Positions 11,462-24,911 are shown, counted from the stretch's first letter. The stretch is DNA of 64,000 bases from Corbicula japonica (GCA_038501625.1 JAZAYU010000938.1:1-64000); one strand, 5' to 3'. Notes: generated by a model from the sequence alone, not told the origin. Translations and numbers: made by a program.

Positions 11462-14237
11462 CCTGGCTAACCTGGTACGCTTCGCGAATGGCACTATGCC
11501 GCGATCACGGCATATGCAACGCTTTTAACCGGCATAAACGGTGTCAATATAGGAGATTTTGTGGGGTAAGGTAAGAAAATCGCAAAGTTTTTGGTTAGAT
11601 ATTTAAATAATACGCAAACCAATAAGCCTGTACGGCTGTCAAATCATGCCTATTTATGATTCCAGTCTTCTCTGTGTCGAGAATACAGTAGTTTGCTCAA
11701 TCATTCGTGAAAATGGACCACTTTGTGCTGCAAAAGTTGTAAATTTCCTGTTCAAATGTATTTTTCTTGAGCTAAACTGAAGTTTAGTGAAGAATTACGA
11801 CTGCATAAAAACTGTCTGTATTGGAAGACAACACAGTGTAAAATGTCTGTGTGTTTTATCTATATTTTACTTACTTCTTGCCAAAAAATGAGAGGCCACG
11901 CACCGTACACCGGCACTTAATTTTTGCTACGCTGCGTATCACGGCATTTTATTCAATGCTGGTATTAAACTTTACTTTGGTTGTCAAAATCTTTAACTGT
12001 TACTTCACATTTAATTGAGCTGTAGTTTGTTGTGTTGGCGTACATTGTAAAACAAAGTTTGATATACTTAAATATTCGTCCATCAACAAGCAGGAGCGGA
12101 TCTGGAGGGTATTCTTTGGGGTTGCTCAAACCCCCTGTTGGCGCATCAATATCTAATTTTAATGTGGATTATGTCCAGAATGTAGAACATTATCACATAA
12201 CTACCCCGTGACTGACCCAAACGAACTTCTTTTGTGGAAGTCTGATCCGACCATGAACAAAGCTAGCAGAGTATTTCACGCAATTCCCGAGTCCGCTACT
12301 GATGAAAACCCCCAAAATAATTTGTGAAAGATAGATTTATCTGACGTTGTTTCAATAAAATTTAAATTGAATCATAAAAATCTACACCTTGTTAAGAAGC
12401 AGTAGGGTGTGGGTGGGGCAAATCAACATTAAGCATTGTTTCAAACTTTGTCTATAACATGTAAAATGATCGAATATATGAATGTTTAACATACATCATG
12501 TTTATTGACAAAATTATTTATAGAAGTCGGTTTTATAAAGACTAGATTTTGAAAGATCGTATTGAAAAGAATGCAGAGTTTTACAAAAATACATTGATTT
12601 ATGTTGTTTTTTTTGCGTTTATCTTATTTTTAAAATACTAATTAAGGAATTATCCGTTGTACGAATATGTCCAATTTTGGATATATTGTTGTTTATACTA
12701 AATGTGACGGGTATTGAAAATTTCATTTCTGTTGCAATTTTGCCTACGTTTGACGTATTTGTTCGTAATGTACCTGTGCTAATTATGTTTATTGCAAGTA
12801 ACTGACTTGATCTTTGATGTGTGGTGAGAAATGAAATGTTGTACATTATGCTGTCATCACTTTAATCTGTGTACCAATTGTATGATATGCAGAATCCTTT
12901 TTCATCAAAGGTCTAAGGTCAGGCATATATACATAAATAAGAAAAAATACTTTTATAACTTTAGAAGTATCAAGATCATTCATTTATATGACAAAATAAA
13001 AATTAGGCACAGCCTTTTATTTTCACCAATGGTCTGCGGTAGGTGTCTGTTATTAAAATAGAGAAAACTTAATATTTCAATAACTCATAAAGTAAAGTAA
13101 ACAAGATACAATGATGACACTTGGTATACATATTTGATGTAAAGTGATTACAGCATTATTTACATTATTTCATCTTTCATTACAAGTCAAAGGTCAAGTA
13201 AGTTATTTGGAATAAACATTAACTATCTGTCTCAAATTATTGATTGGGGTTTCACCCCTGTTTTGCGTGCAATACTCTGATAGTATTGTTCAGGGTTGGA
13301 TGAAAGAAATGGATTCGATTGGGTCATTCTTATGGTAGTTATGTGATAATTGCAACTTTCTGGCCATAATCCCCATGAAAATTTAAATATTGTTATTAAG
13401 TAAACATAATCACAAATCTTTCAAAAATTGTTGATTGGGGTTTTCGGACTCCTAAATTGCGTGGCTAACTTTGTTCAGGGTCGGATCAAAGATTTCCACA
13501 CAAGAAGTTCGTTTGGGTCAGTCTTAGGGTAGTTATGTGATAATTCCAACTTTCAAATTTATAATCCCCATGAAACTAAATATTGATGCGCAAAAGAGGT
13601 TTGAGCAACTCAAAATAACACCCTTTGAATCCGCTTCTGCTGGTTGATTGAAGAATTTTTAAGTACTTTGTTTTGCAATGTACACCAACACAACAAACTA
13701 CAATTATATTGATGTGAAGAAGCAGTTTGATATTTCGATAACTAAAATATTTTTAATACCAGAATCGTATAAAATGCCGTGATACGCAGCGTAGCAAAAA
13801 TTAAGTGCCGGTGTACGGTGCGTGGCCTCTCAATTTTTGCAAGAAGCAAGTAAAATTTAGATAAAACACACTCAAACTTTATACTGCAGTATCCTCCAGT
13901 GCAAACATTGTTTATGCATTCGTAATTCTTTACTAGACTTTAGTTTAGATCAAGAAAAAATACGTTTGAACAGGAGATTAACAACTTTTGCAGTACAGAG
14001 ACGTCCATTTTCACGAATGATTGAGCAAACTACTGTATTCTGGACACAGAGAAGACTAGAATCATAAACAGGCATGATTTGACAGCCATACAGGCATATT
14101 GGTTTAAGTATGTTTTAAATATCTAACCAAAAAGTTTGCGATTTTCCTACATTGACACCGTTTATGCCGGTTAAAAACGTTGCATATGCCGTGATCGCGG
14201 CGTAGTGCCGTTCGCGAAGCGTACCAGGTTAGCCAGG
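11462..14237. mobile_element. 2.8-kb foldback element with very long inverted repeats
   Basis: The outer ends are CCTGGCTAACCTGG and its reverse complement CCAGGTTAGCCAGG. The inverted homology continues inward with moderate divergence for roughly 850-900 nt on each side, to about 12330 and 13405. It includes matching blocks such as GTACGCTTCGCGAA and CACCGTACACCGGCACTTAA. The right arm holds a further internal direct repeat (about 13240-13395 and 13430-13580). No transposase ORF is present, and a target-site duplication could not be fixed. Hypothetical ORFs of about 75 residues inside are not convincing. Confidence 0.8.
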
Positions 14238-16510
14238 TTGATATATCATGAGAACTTCTTGAGTTAAAATATAGGAGGGTTTAGTCTTTGCAGACATGAT
14301 TACTGATTAGGAAATAATGATGTATTAAATTCTCCAGTAAACCAGAAAGGGGACTAAAACAATTTGCAAACAATTTGGGAGGGATGGTGGGAGACGGCCA
14401 AACTACACTTTCTCTCCCAAACCCAAATTATCTGGCATAAACTCTTTCCTCCACATAAATACAGTGATTTCAATAGATGCCGATTCTTGCATTTTGAAGC
14501 AAGCAAATTTGAATTTTTCCACTTTTGACCCATATATTTCTGGGCTTGGGGTCATATTGATGCAGGGTAATTTAGGAAAAATGGTCACGTTTTGCAAGAA
14601 TAAAGACAAATATTTTTTTTTATAAAGCATTTTAAATATGAATTAAATATTAATTAAACCAGTAAGTAAATTAAAAAAAGAAAATAAAGCAGTTTTATAA
14701 GTGGTTATGTTTACTTAATATATGACATGACTCCAGACAATCTAAATATGACCCCTTGAAAATTCTGAACAGGGGTCAGATGATCACTGATTTTCAAAAG
14801 CTATTGAAATCCCGTTATGTTATATATATATATGGCATGGTTGAAAACTTTAGGTCCAGATCAGCTTGCGTTGTCTTTTACTTATATTGGTAATATATTA
14901 TCAAACAAACACTACTCACCCACCCCCGAATTGTTTGTTGGTGTGAATTTAGGAAATTAAAAATTGACCCTATCTCTTCAATAAAAACGCTCAAAAGGTT
15001 AGAATCTGTAGCCATCAAAAGTAAACAAATTAAAATTTGCAAGAATCTGCATAAATCATGCGTCATTGTTACTCTTGTTTTCCTGATTACATTTTCAAAT
15101 ATTTACCTTATGCCTATCTGCTCCACTTTCATTCCTTGCCTATGGCAGACATTTAAGTATGCATGAATGTTGAGTTTGTTTTTTTCAACCATTATCAATC
15201 TAATGAAATAATTTAAGTCCCAAACACCTGTTTATATTACTGTTGTAATTACTTTCCTTTTATGCCTAACCGCTGAGCATTATCCGTATTTCAATCATAT
15301 GATTTCTTGCTTTAGTTACTTTAGTTTCTTCTTCATTTTCATAAGAAAAGGTAGTTGTCTAAAACTTTAACATTTTCTGGTTCAATAACATTTTTGATAC
15401 AGATAGCCTGCTTTATATCCACTTCACACTGATCAAAGACTATGACTATATTTGTGTGTTGGCAATGTCTGCACCAAAATAATTTATACTTTCATTATTG
15501 CCAATTTAGTGTTCACAACTACAAATGAAATAAAAAGATGTGAAAAGACTTGTCATCTTAGCAAAATAAGAGATAAATTATAAAAGGAAGAGGTAATTTG
15601 GAATTGTTTCCGGCCAAATTATCCGAAACTAACAAGGAGTATTTCCAATTGGAAATATCTCTATTTCGCATTAAGAAATGTGGCCAAAAGGCAACACAAA
15701 AGGGGGCTGCCAACATAGACCAGATTGAGTATCGTTGGTAACCCTTTCAAACTAAACCTCTATGGAATTTCTGAACTTGCAAGATGGTATGTCATTGCAT
15801 GAATCTAGTCACTGTCATTGTTTGGAGAAATGGTTTAAGCTGTCCATTATCTTACTGTTCGTTGTCTGGATAGCACCAGGTATAAACAAAAAAGTCCAGT
15901 GTAAGATTTTCTGGTCTGACTTTACATATTGAAACACATTCTGGCATGTGTAACCCATATTTTATTAATCATACTTACCTCTCAAAGCTATTCCCGATGC
16001 AGAACCGCAAAAACCTGGTGGTATGTCCAAAGAACGTCAAGAGACAAGGTGTTTCTATGGAGCTTTTCAACATCACATCCATACTGGTCTTCAGTCATTA
16101 TTTGTGTTCAAACAACGAACTGTCAACACTTATGGATGCATGAAATCGTAGCCATTCAGTTGATTATTATTTTTTTCATTTTGATCAAACAGTCCTCTCT
16201 CTTTATATATAAATACTTTTGAACACATCTGAAATTCCAATATTTCTATTTGCCGCCATTTTGAATATTCTTCACTGTGAAAATTCTAAAAGTAACTATG
16301 TGGGTAAAAAAAAACACCAAAAGGATTATACAATATAGAATGTCACCTATCCATAAAATATGACCAGATGTTATAAAAATGCTGCAAAATTTAAAGCATT
16401 ATGTCTTGCATAAAAATCGATTTCTTTGTGATAAAAAAGGCACCCAATTTATGTATTAATTTACAACATACGGAATTGAACGTTTTTGTTTTTTTTTTGA
16501 ATATATATGA
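14238..16510. other. unassigned insert sequence
   Basis: Over 2 kb of AT-rich DNA with no counterpart in cassette 2, where the homologous intron runs straight from about 29575 to 29590. I see no splice-flanked module, RNA gene or intact transposase. Two overlapping ORFs at 15929-16222 have no recognisable domain. Confidence 0.45.
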
Positions 16511-16617
16511 AAATAGATGAAAAGGGAACTTTGAAAGCAACCGAACACGACAAAAATGAAAATACTGCAGACTCGGTTTGATTGAGCCTGTTCATGGGCA
16601 GTAATGGGAATGCTTAT
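16511..16617. repeat. partial copy of the 236-bp terminal repeat
   Basis: Begins AAATAGATGAAAAGGGAACT, as in the terminal repeats of the element at 7523-8408, and stops after about 107 nt. It is a truncated solo copy with several substitutions. Related sequence in reverse orientation occurs after each c exon (about 18.7, 38.1 and 52.6 kb), so this is a dispersed family. Confidence 0.65.
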
Positions 16618-18442
16618 ATGTAAAATCAATTGTAAAATGTAAAGATCATTTTCAACTTTATTTATGACTTTTTCATTCTGAAATAATTTTTTTTCACCTG
16701 TCTATTTGTTTGACTTGTAAATAATAGTGCAGCAACCCTAATAATTGCTCAAATTTACATTTTTTGAAAACGATGTTGCCGTTTCCATGGCCACAAATAG
16801 GGATAGACACAAAACGTTTATGATTTTATGCATAACTAATTGTTATGTACCTGTACATGCAAAATAACAAAAATCTGAGACTATGAGTTGCAATGCTATT
16901 TTGGTGCTTCCAGAGAATTGATCTCAAGTGGTAGATCTGAGATCACTTGTAATTTATAGCTGAAATGAAATTGTAGTTTTATCATTTTCACTTCCATCGA
17001 GGTTACCTTAACTTCGTTAGATACATGTATATGTTTTACTTTTCTGATATATAATTTAAATTTGATTCTTTTATTTTCATTATATATTTTGAAATTTATT
17101 TATTATTTCTTATTATTTTCTATTGGCTGCTAGTATAACCGTATGTCGATTTGTAGTTCAAATAATCTTATATTAAGAGTCATTTTGTTTCTTCTAGTGA
17201 GAGTTTGCGAATTTGTTTTGATTGATTTTCTTAGTATTTTAAATGGGCTTTCTCAGTAGAAGACATCGATTGGGCAAGTGGCAACACTTAACATTATTTT
17301 ATGATAAGCGCATGCATAATGTAATACAGAAACCAAACCATTATCGGATTCATTTGTTCAAGAACTTGCTCTCAAATAAAAATTGAAATATTATCTTGTG
17401 ACCACTCATTGTATGCATATTCTCGGTTTGTTTCTACTTATAATATATATAGAGGATACAACATAATTGATCATTGTAAACTGAAATTATTAAACGAGTC
17501 GTCTAAATCGATATAAAACGAGGCTTTTGCCGCGGTTTATATCGATTTAGATATCGAGTTTAATAATTTCAGTATCAAATGAACACGAATGATGTATTCT
17601 ATTTATCACATACCCTGAAAAAAACAAGCTAACTCCATGAAATGTCCCTTTCTGTCGCCTAGTAGAGCGAATTTAAAACGTGTATAATTCGGACGTATCG
17701 GGTGATACATAAGCTAGTCCCCAAATAATTTATCCTACCGTTTTCCCATTTGCCAAATTAAGTAAAAATAAATAAATAAATTTAACTGCACAAGAGTCTA
17801 GATAAAATAATCTACCATTTATAGACTTCTGAAGTTGTGTTTAATTAAATAAATCGATCTACTGTATGACGTCATATGTGTAAACTTTCATAGCGGCATA
17901 TGAAAACATTGCTGGATATAAACTCATAATTTGGACTGAAAATGTGTTTCTAGTGTTTTTATTTTGTTTCGAGGATGTTGTAAGATCACACCGACGATGT
18001 TCTGAAAACGATGTCAGCCTCTGAGTCATTTTTTATTTTCGATTAAAACGAAAGGAAAATGGCTTTGTTGCTGTTGTTGAATTTCATCATAGACTTTCAG
18101 CGTATTTCTATCTAAAATTTACCGAGTAAACAAGATGTCAGAAAGTTATATTTCTGTAGATATTATCAATATAAGGGATGCTTAAGTTTCTTATAGAAGT
18201 AGATTGCTTGCCTGAAGTGGTCAGATGGGAAAAGTAACTCATGTTTTATAAATTTGTCTTGATCGCCGATAAGGCGGATGAATAGTGATTCGGCTACGAT
18301 ATATAACTTGTTATATATCGAAAATATATAACGGGTGTTATTACACTCCCACGCCAGAAGGTTTGTGATAATATAAAAATACATAGTTATTGAAACATTT
18401 TCAATCGAAAATCAAGTGTAGATATATTATTATAATCGTCAG
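16618..18442 (+). other. intron leading to exon c2
   Basis: From about 16.92 to 17.40 kb it matches 29.58-29.93 plus 33.71-33.84 kb in the next cassette, and so preserves the empty site of the LINE inserted there. It also contains the hairpin at 17481-17572. It ends in TATAATCGTCAG, an acceptor sequence shared by all three c exons. Confidence 0.6.
17481..17572. repeat. 92-nt near-perfect hairpin
   Basis: CTGAAATTATTAAACGAG at the left end pairs with CGAGTTTAATAATTTCAG at the right. The inner parts TAAATCGATATAAA and TTTATATCGATTTA pair as well, leaving a short GC-richer loop near GCTTTTGCC. It could be a tiny foldback element or a structured intronic motif. No matching hairpin was noticed before c3 or c4. 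Confidence 0.75.
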
Positions 18443-18592
18443 CACACTGGACAGAATGGGGAAATTGGCAAACTAACACGAACGGTGTCAACTGTGTTCA
18501 GCAACGATACCGACAATGTTCAACTGGTAATGTAAGTCATTGTTCGGAGAAAGGAATGCATTCGGAAAACAAGCCGTGCGATAACTTGTCAA
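18443..18592 (+). CDS. thrombospondin type-1 repeat exon c2, four-Cys type (partial CDS)
   Basis: The 150-nt exon gives 50 residues with Trp ladder WTEWGNW and Arg layer QRYRQC. The residue after the third Trp is Gln-Thr, not Gln-Cys, and the end is DNLS without the final Cys. The first and last TSR cysteines are therefore missing, leaving four. It starts CA of a G|CA Ala codon and ends one base into an A|GC Ser codon before GTAAGA. Between Cys residues 3 and 4 its peptide (SEKGMHSENK) differs from c3/c4 through offsetting indels rather than simple substitution. Confidence 0.83.
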
Positions 18593-20354
18593 GTAAGACA
18601 TATTTATATCAACGTTTAACACTCTTACTTTTGCGGTATATACAAAGCTAAGCTAATAAAGACACAATATGGTTAACAAACTAACATTCTTCAAAGAAAA
18701 GGCTTTTATGCCTATAAAAAGGCTCAATTAAACCGAGCCTTCATTTTTTCCATACTTGTCATCTTTTCGTAGGCTTTCCCAGTTTTCTTCTCGTAGATCT
18801 GAAAAAAATATTGACTAAAATATTGAAGAAAAATGTGTATGTTTACCAAAACAATTAGTTCAAATCAATTTTGTCCAGAAATATAAACAAATTTTTGTAC
18901 TCACTAGTATTGCAGAATCGGACAAATATCATAATCGATTATCGAATCAAATTCCTAGACTAAATCGATTTAAATCGGATAATAATCGGAAACTTTAATA
19001 CAGTCTTTGGGTGTTTGGGTGTTTGTGTTTTGCTTTGTACCTTTAACGTTTAATAATGTCGTATACTATAAACTAGCTAAAGTAAACAATTTAAAGAATA
19101 AATTTACTTAAAAACTATACAGTCCTTATTTAAATAACAGAACTTACATTCCTCAAAAACTACAGAATTTTAGTCCGAGTTCTATGATGTCGGACACGAA
19201 TGTTTGAATTTGATTTTTTTACTATACACTGTAACATTAAGCAGCAAGCTGAAACTACAAATGCAATGAACATGATGAAGTGAAAAGTAATGCAGTGCTG
19301 TTTCTGCGAGATGTCAAAAATAACAATATGACCATTACACAAACGAAGTACTTTAAATACTGCTGGTAAAATGTTCATGATAATTTCTTTACAAAGTTGA
19401 AGCTGAATATGTTTAAATTGTAACTTTAAATGCACTTGTAAATTATGATATCATCACAAACAGATGTTATCCTATTTGGCAGTAAAGTATTTTAAATAAT
19501 CACTTGTCAGAAGAAAATTACACCCTTGTACTATTATTTGCGTATGATTTCAGACAAAATAGTGTAGGGATATTGGTTGCAAATCATGACCAATCATTGG
19601 TTGGAATCACTTGCCACTTCCAATGTGATTTCACTGATAAGAACCAGTTTATACATTAGCTCAGTATTGCGTTTCGCAGTAGTAGCTTACAAAATTAGCC
19701 ATTCCTGTTGTGTGCTTACTGCCACTTGTAACATTAAGTTCGGTGTTTCAAAGTTGTTTTCACTTATTATTTTCATGTTCTAAACGTTCAATCAAAAATA
19801 TGATTAAAAACAGTGCTTTGCAAAAAATACACACAGTTAAAAGTGAACAATTACAAATTTGCTTGCATCGAAATGTTCTGCATCTAATGAAATCCCTGTA
19901 ACCCCAAAACAGGTTGTCAGGAAAGTGATCATACGAGTAATTATAACTTTCTTCTCAATCCTGTTGCAAATATTCACGATGTATTGTTTATGTAAATTTA
20001 TCCAAGAAATAGATCTATATTATTTAAACCAACAGGTTGTACATGACAATAAATGCCTACCAGGTAAAAAGTATTTGAATAATGATTCGTACAGATATAT
20101 GACTATGATATGCATTACTATGCGGTACTTTACAGACATTGGTAAACGGCAATATAAATCGATTATGAGAGAATGATATCGATTATCGAATAGAGTAGCT
20201 TGTATAGACGATTAATCGATACTAATCGATTATCATTACATCACTTGTACTCACCTTGTAAGTCGATGTTATCTCCCCGAACGTTTTATTAATTTAATTA
20301 AAACAATAACCGAATCGGAATACTCAGCGTTAACTGATGAGCCGTTTGTTATAG
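18593..20354 (+). other. intron c2-L2
   Basis: Homologous to the start of the c3 and c4 downstream introns (37.95 and 52.45 kb). It includes a reverse-oriented relative of the dispersed 236-bp repeat near 18.7 kb. The ORFs at 19160-19435 and 19859-20176 are disrupted in the corresponding introns. No exon is seen. Confidence 0.6.
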
Positions 20355-20492
20355 GCAGCGAATTGAACACTACAACACAAAAGGTAGCCTATACAACTGC
20401 GTCAACAACATTAAGCACTTCTGTTTTGAAATCGCCAACACCATTGTCAACAGCAGCTGCGAATCCCGGATCTAATATTACTATTTCTAACG
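20355..20492 (+). CDS. Thr/Ser-rich linker exon L2 (partial CDS)
   Basis: A 138-nt exon encoding 46 residues, rich in Thr, Ser and Ala (ELNTTTQKVAYTTASTTLST at its start). It ends in an N-glycosylation sequon within SNITISN. The bias suggests a flexible, O-glycosylated spacer between TSRs, by analogy with mucin-like linkers. The acceptor is TTGTTATAG and the donor GTAATG. Phase 1-1 joins the c2 end to give Ser and the a2 start to give Ala. It is 9 nt shorter than L3/L4 in the middle (in frame). Confidence 0.65.
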
Positions 20493-20535
20493 GTAATGTG
20501 AAACCTATGGCTTAAAGTGACTTCCCATAGATTTG

Positions 20536-22282
20536 CAGTGGCGGATCCAGGAATCCAGCAAGGGGGGGTTCAACTTAGCGGGTCGTATTTTTAACAACGT
20601 CAATTTGCAAGTGAGCTAAAACATCGGTCCTTCGGACACTTCCATAGTTCTCAATAAATAATGTTTGTAAAAGGCCCCAATGAATGTTAGAGTCCTAACT
20701 AATCAAGAGGGGTCCCCGGGCCTGCTTCCCCGGAAAATTTTGAAAATTTATATGCCAAGTCCTGCATTCTGTGGTATTTTGTGGGAATTTTATAGCAGGT
20801 TTTGAACTACTTCTTCATACTTGATTTTCATTATTTCCTTGTGAGCAGTAGTGATGCAGTTATAAGCACTCAGATCCAAATACTCTGCCTCATTATCTGA
20901 GTCTAGATATGCGACTTACAATATTTCAACTAAAGAAGTTACTAATTAGAGAAAAAACTGCTCGAAATTGAAGGGTTTCTTTGAAATACTTTTTGTTTCC
21001 TACTGGGCAAAAAATAACAATATCTTGTGAATCATTTTAAATGAAACAAATTTATGAACGTCAATGTGACAAGTTCATGGTAAACTTTTGAAAGTGATGG
21101 CTTTACTGTATAAGTAAAGTAAATACTGTCTATAGATGGAGAAAAAAACATCCGATTTCTTTTACTGTCCGAAATTATACGTTGACGAGGAAAATGAGAG
21201 GGTTACTTGAGTCTTTTTTATGTATATTAAACGGCTTAACTAACATAGAATGTTAAGCACCTTCCTCTCTAGGTTTCAGAACTTGGCTAATAATCCGCTG
21301 GCTTCCGTCTCAGTCATGTCAGAATTTGTCAGAATAATATAATATCTTGCTTTCGTGAACTTAAAATATACAGCCATGTTGAAGTAGTGTATAAGAAGTC
21401 TCACAATCAAGTAATATTGTTTTCGTTAGAAATAATTTGGAGAAACGGTGCGGTGCCAACATAATCTTCGTAGGAAAAAAGGCCGGGGATTTTTTTTACT
21501 TTTAAATGCTTTATTTTCATGAACAGCGTGAAATTCATTCCCTACTGAAGCACTGGCCAATAAAAGCAGAAACGAATGAGTATTACTAAAGATTTTGGTC
21601 CTAAAATCCTGGAACGAAATTGGCTCGCTCGGCATATTTTCTAAGATTTGTGCACGGCTCTACCTCATGCAGTAAATTACTCTATGCGAACTTAAAGCAG
21701 TTGTGCTTGTGGTCATTCCTTTTTGTCTTTAATGACTTGCTGCCGGATTTGCTATCAAAAATACATGTATAATTTTTTATTCAAACTTCATTTCTTTATT
21801 GTATTGCAAATTTAAGCATAAGAATAAATGTTACATTTTATTCCACAGACTCTAACTGCGAATTAAAATAAGTTGCAAAAGGTCCTTTGATTTATCAGAT
21901 GCCCTTAGGGGGAAGCAAGAAACATGTAATATTAAGTTTTTCATTCATTAATTGTTTTGATTAAAATTTAAGCAGATTGGTCACATACAGTGGCAAGTAT
22001 GCAGGGATGCGAAGTTGTTTATTGGCAATACACAGGTTAGAATTGAGAGCAAGTAATATTCGTGAATTCCAAGTTTTGACACTCAAGACAATCACAGAGG
22101 TCGCAGTTTTGTCGTCAAATGAAACAATATGTACGAAAAATGTTGTCCATTTCTTCTTGGAAACCATTAATTTTGATTAGTATCCACAAGCTTCGAACCT
22201 CTAACCACCAGGGACAAACAAATCAAGGACATTAGGGGGGGGGGGGCGAACCCCCCCCCCCCCCCCCTTGGATCCGCCACTG
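20536..22282. mobile_element. 1.75-kb TIR element, CAGTGGCGGATCCA ends
   Basis: The termini CAGTGGCGGATCCA and TGGATCCGCCACTG are perfect 14-bp inverted repeats. The intron of cassettes 1, 3 and 4 is uninterrupted here. The flanks suggest a short duplication related to TTATG, imperfect on the left. There is no transposase ORF, so it is non-autonomous. The right end carries G12, CGAA and then C17, a potential perfect hairpin that is also prone to sequencing error. The superfamily is not resolved. Confidence 0.8.
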
Positions 22283-23172
22283 TTATGTAAAAAAATGATA
22301 AAACACATTATTGCATAAATTGTTAGAATTTATAACGCCACGGAAAAAACATTCCAAAATATGTCAATAAATTTCACTCGCTTACTTATTTTACGGTATG
22401 AAAATGGATGCCTCACCTTGAGAGATGTTAATAATGCTGATTTATATTGCGTACGTGTACGCAGGTGTACGCAGGTGCAGTCAAAGAATACAAAATAAAA
22501 TAACCGCCACCCACCCAGAGCACAAACTAATAACCATTAAAGAAAGTGTGAGCATGACAAAAATACCTTACAGTTTGACTGCGGAGAGAAATCTCTTACT
22601 TCTTTACGCTAAGTCGCTTCGCTATTCATCGAGGTTTTCTTATGGAAAAAATCACTCGACAAACTGAATGATATTGGAATTCTTTTCGCTCAAAATAATG
22701 TCGAACCAAATAATTTGGATGTACATAATGACAACATCGCATCATTGAAGCTTTTGGTTTTAATATTTGACGGTGCATTGGTAATTACTTTCTTTTGAAA
22801 TAAATTAAATGTTGTGAATATTGTGGACTGTCACTTAACTAAAACCGCATTTTTGACTACTCAGTAAATGCATTAGTTTTATCTGAACACGCAATTTAAA
22901 GATCTTAGTAGAAAATGAACCAAGAAAAATAGGCTGGTGGACTTTTGCGTTATTTTATTTATTGCTTGTAAATTTGTAAATGGTGTTTTGTAAACGTATT
23001 AAAAAGAAGTTAACTTTGTTAAACAATTGATAACTCAAAGTACAAAATACGCATGTAATATTATGAATTGCTCGGTTGGTAACCATATTTCGATAATTCT
23101 GATCACATTAATATGCAGTATTTCTCTAGATTCGATAGTCGCTTTTATCAAAATGTCTTTTTTATATTGTAG
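22283..23172 (+). other. intron L2-a2
   Basis: Continuation of the L-a intron after the TIR element, co-linear with 1.46-2.33 kb. ORFs such as 22425-22667 are not preserved in the other copies. It ends TTTATATTGTAG. Confidence 0.6.
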
Positions 23173-23328
23173 CTCACTGGACAGCGTGGGGAAGTTGGCA
23201 ATGCTTGGAGAATGACGTAGTTTGTTTAATGCAACGATTCAGAGAATGTTCAAATGGTAATAACAACACATGTGGCAATGACACTAAGTATATGGATCGG
23301 ATACCTTGCGATGATAGTATCTGTCCTG
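23173..23328 (+). CDS. thrombospondin type-1 repeat exon a2 (partial CDS)
   Basis: A 52-residue six-Cys TSR with intact ladder WTAWGSW and QRFREC. It carries Ser-Asn-Gly after Cys3, as in a3 and a4, where a1 has Ser-Thr-Gly; the Asn lies in NGNNNT, so the NNT sequon gives a potential N-glycan. Donor GTAAGTG is close to consensus and the acceptor has a fair pyrimidine tract. This is one of the cleanest exons in the array. Confidence 0.88.
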
Positions 23329-24512
23329 GTAAGTGATTAGATTTGCAAGACCTACTAAATAAAAAAGTGAAATATTCATAACTGAAATCGCCACACTCAA
23401 AAACACAGCCTCGCCAAGAAGCGTAAAAGGAGAGAGGAAAAGAGAGCATGTTGTTATAAGTATGTAAATTCAAATTACACGCCAACAACAATAAAAACAA
23501 GAGGACAATTCGAGATTCCGCCCTGGAACGGTCAGTGGCGAAACAAATTGAGACTGGGACTTTAAATCAGGTTCTAGAGTGAACCAACCTCGTACTTGCC
23601 CCAACTGGTTCTCATATAAACAAACAAGTGCAAGTTGTCGTCGTGAAATAACTCCAACCCGCTCATCACCTTAACAATGATGCATGTAAAAACACACAAA
23701 CATAAATAAGACGCTAATAGCATTGCAAAGCCAAAGGTGAGAGTACTCCATAATCTTAACCTGACCAGAGCCCTTTGAGTCAATTTAGCAAGAACACGAT
23801 GACAGGGATAACAAAAACAAATCGAGCTACTAGGTTCTTTAAAAGACTTTCCAATAAACCTTTATAGACTCTCAAACCTCTTCAACCGTCTTGCAACTGT
23901 CTTAAAAGGCACGTTTTCATTATAGGAAAATACACAAACCCGGGGATTGATATTGGCCCGATGAGTATTTGTTTAATATGCACCCGCTAAACTATTTGTA
24001 ATCTGGGTTTAAATCGAGCTTTTGTTAATTTTATGAGTATTTTGATGTCGACTTCGTCACGATGCTTAGTAATAAGTAAGTTAGGTTTACTCTGCTTTCC
24101 AATGGTTATAGTTCACTTAAGTGTTAAATAAGGTATCAGCTATTTATGTAATATACTACACAAATTAATGTTTTTAAAACATTAGTTTATCCGTGTAAAG
24201 TAGGAAAGACACACACATTGTTGAAAAATTAGAACTAAATATACCTGTCGAAATAATCTTTGCGATTTTACATAGCGAAAAATTGTTGTTTTATACACTT
24301 ATATATCCCACCATAAACCTATATATGTATTACGCAATTCAAAGTTTGATGCTTTGTCTTGATTCGCGTAAACAACTGCAGGCTGAAGAAAGTCAATTCA
24401 AATATGTTATGCATTTATGATTGGGTTGGTGAAGATATTTCAAACATTCGGAGAGCTTAATCATACAGTGTTTCTTTCCATGTGATAATTTAAGTTTAAC
24501 ATTTATTATAAG
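23329..24512 (+). other. intron a2-b2 with repeat R1
   Basis: Co-linear with the a1-b1 intron, including an R1 copy at about 23395-23745. Antisense ORFs crossing exon a2 into this intron occur in several cassettes only because the exon is conserved. No other feature is seen. Confidence 0.6.
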
Positions 24513-24668
24513 CTCACTGGACAGCGTGGAAAAGTTGGCAATGCTTAGAGAATAACGTAGTTTGTTTAATGCAACGATTCAGAGAATGTTCAACTGGTAA
24601 CAACAACACATGTGGCAATGACACTAAGTATATGGATCGGATACCTTGCAATGATAGTATCTGTCCTG
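24513..24668 (+). CDS. thrombospondin type-1 repeat exon b2 (partial CDS)
   Basis: A 156-nt TSR exon in which the ladder reads WTAWKSW: Gly between the second and third Trp is replaced by Lys (GGA to AAA). All three Trp, QRFREC and six Cys are retained. Acceptor TTATTATAAG, donor GTAAGTG. Nothing suggests inactivation. Confidence 0.86.
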
Positions 24669-24911
24669 GTAAGTGATGATTTGCTAGACCTACTTGAAAT
24701 AAATGACACTTCACGAAATATACATCTCTATTTAAAAACTAGTAAGTTATATAGAGGATATTTCTTTTGACCATTGTAAAATAGGAATGTTCAAGTATTT
24801 CACTGAGTGAGCTTCGAAGTTCCTATTTTTACGAATTGCAGAATCACGAGTGAGTCTACATAATACCAAAGTTCACGAGTGAAATATATTTCTATCTTAC
24901 ATTGGTAGAAG

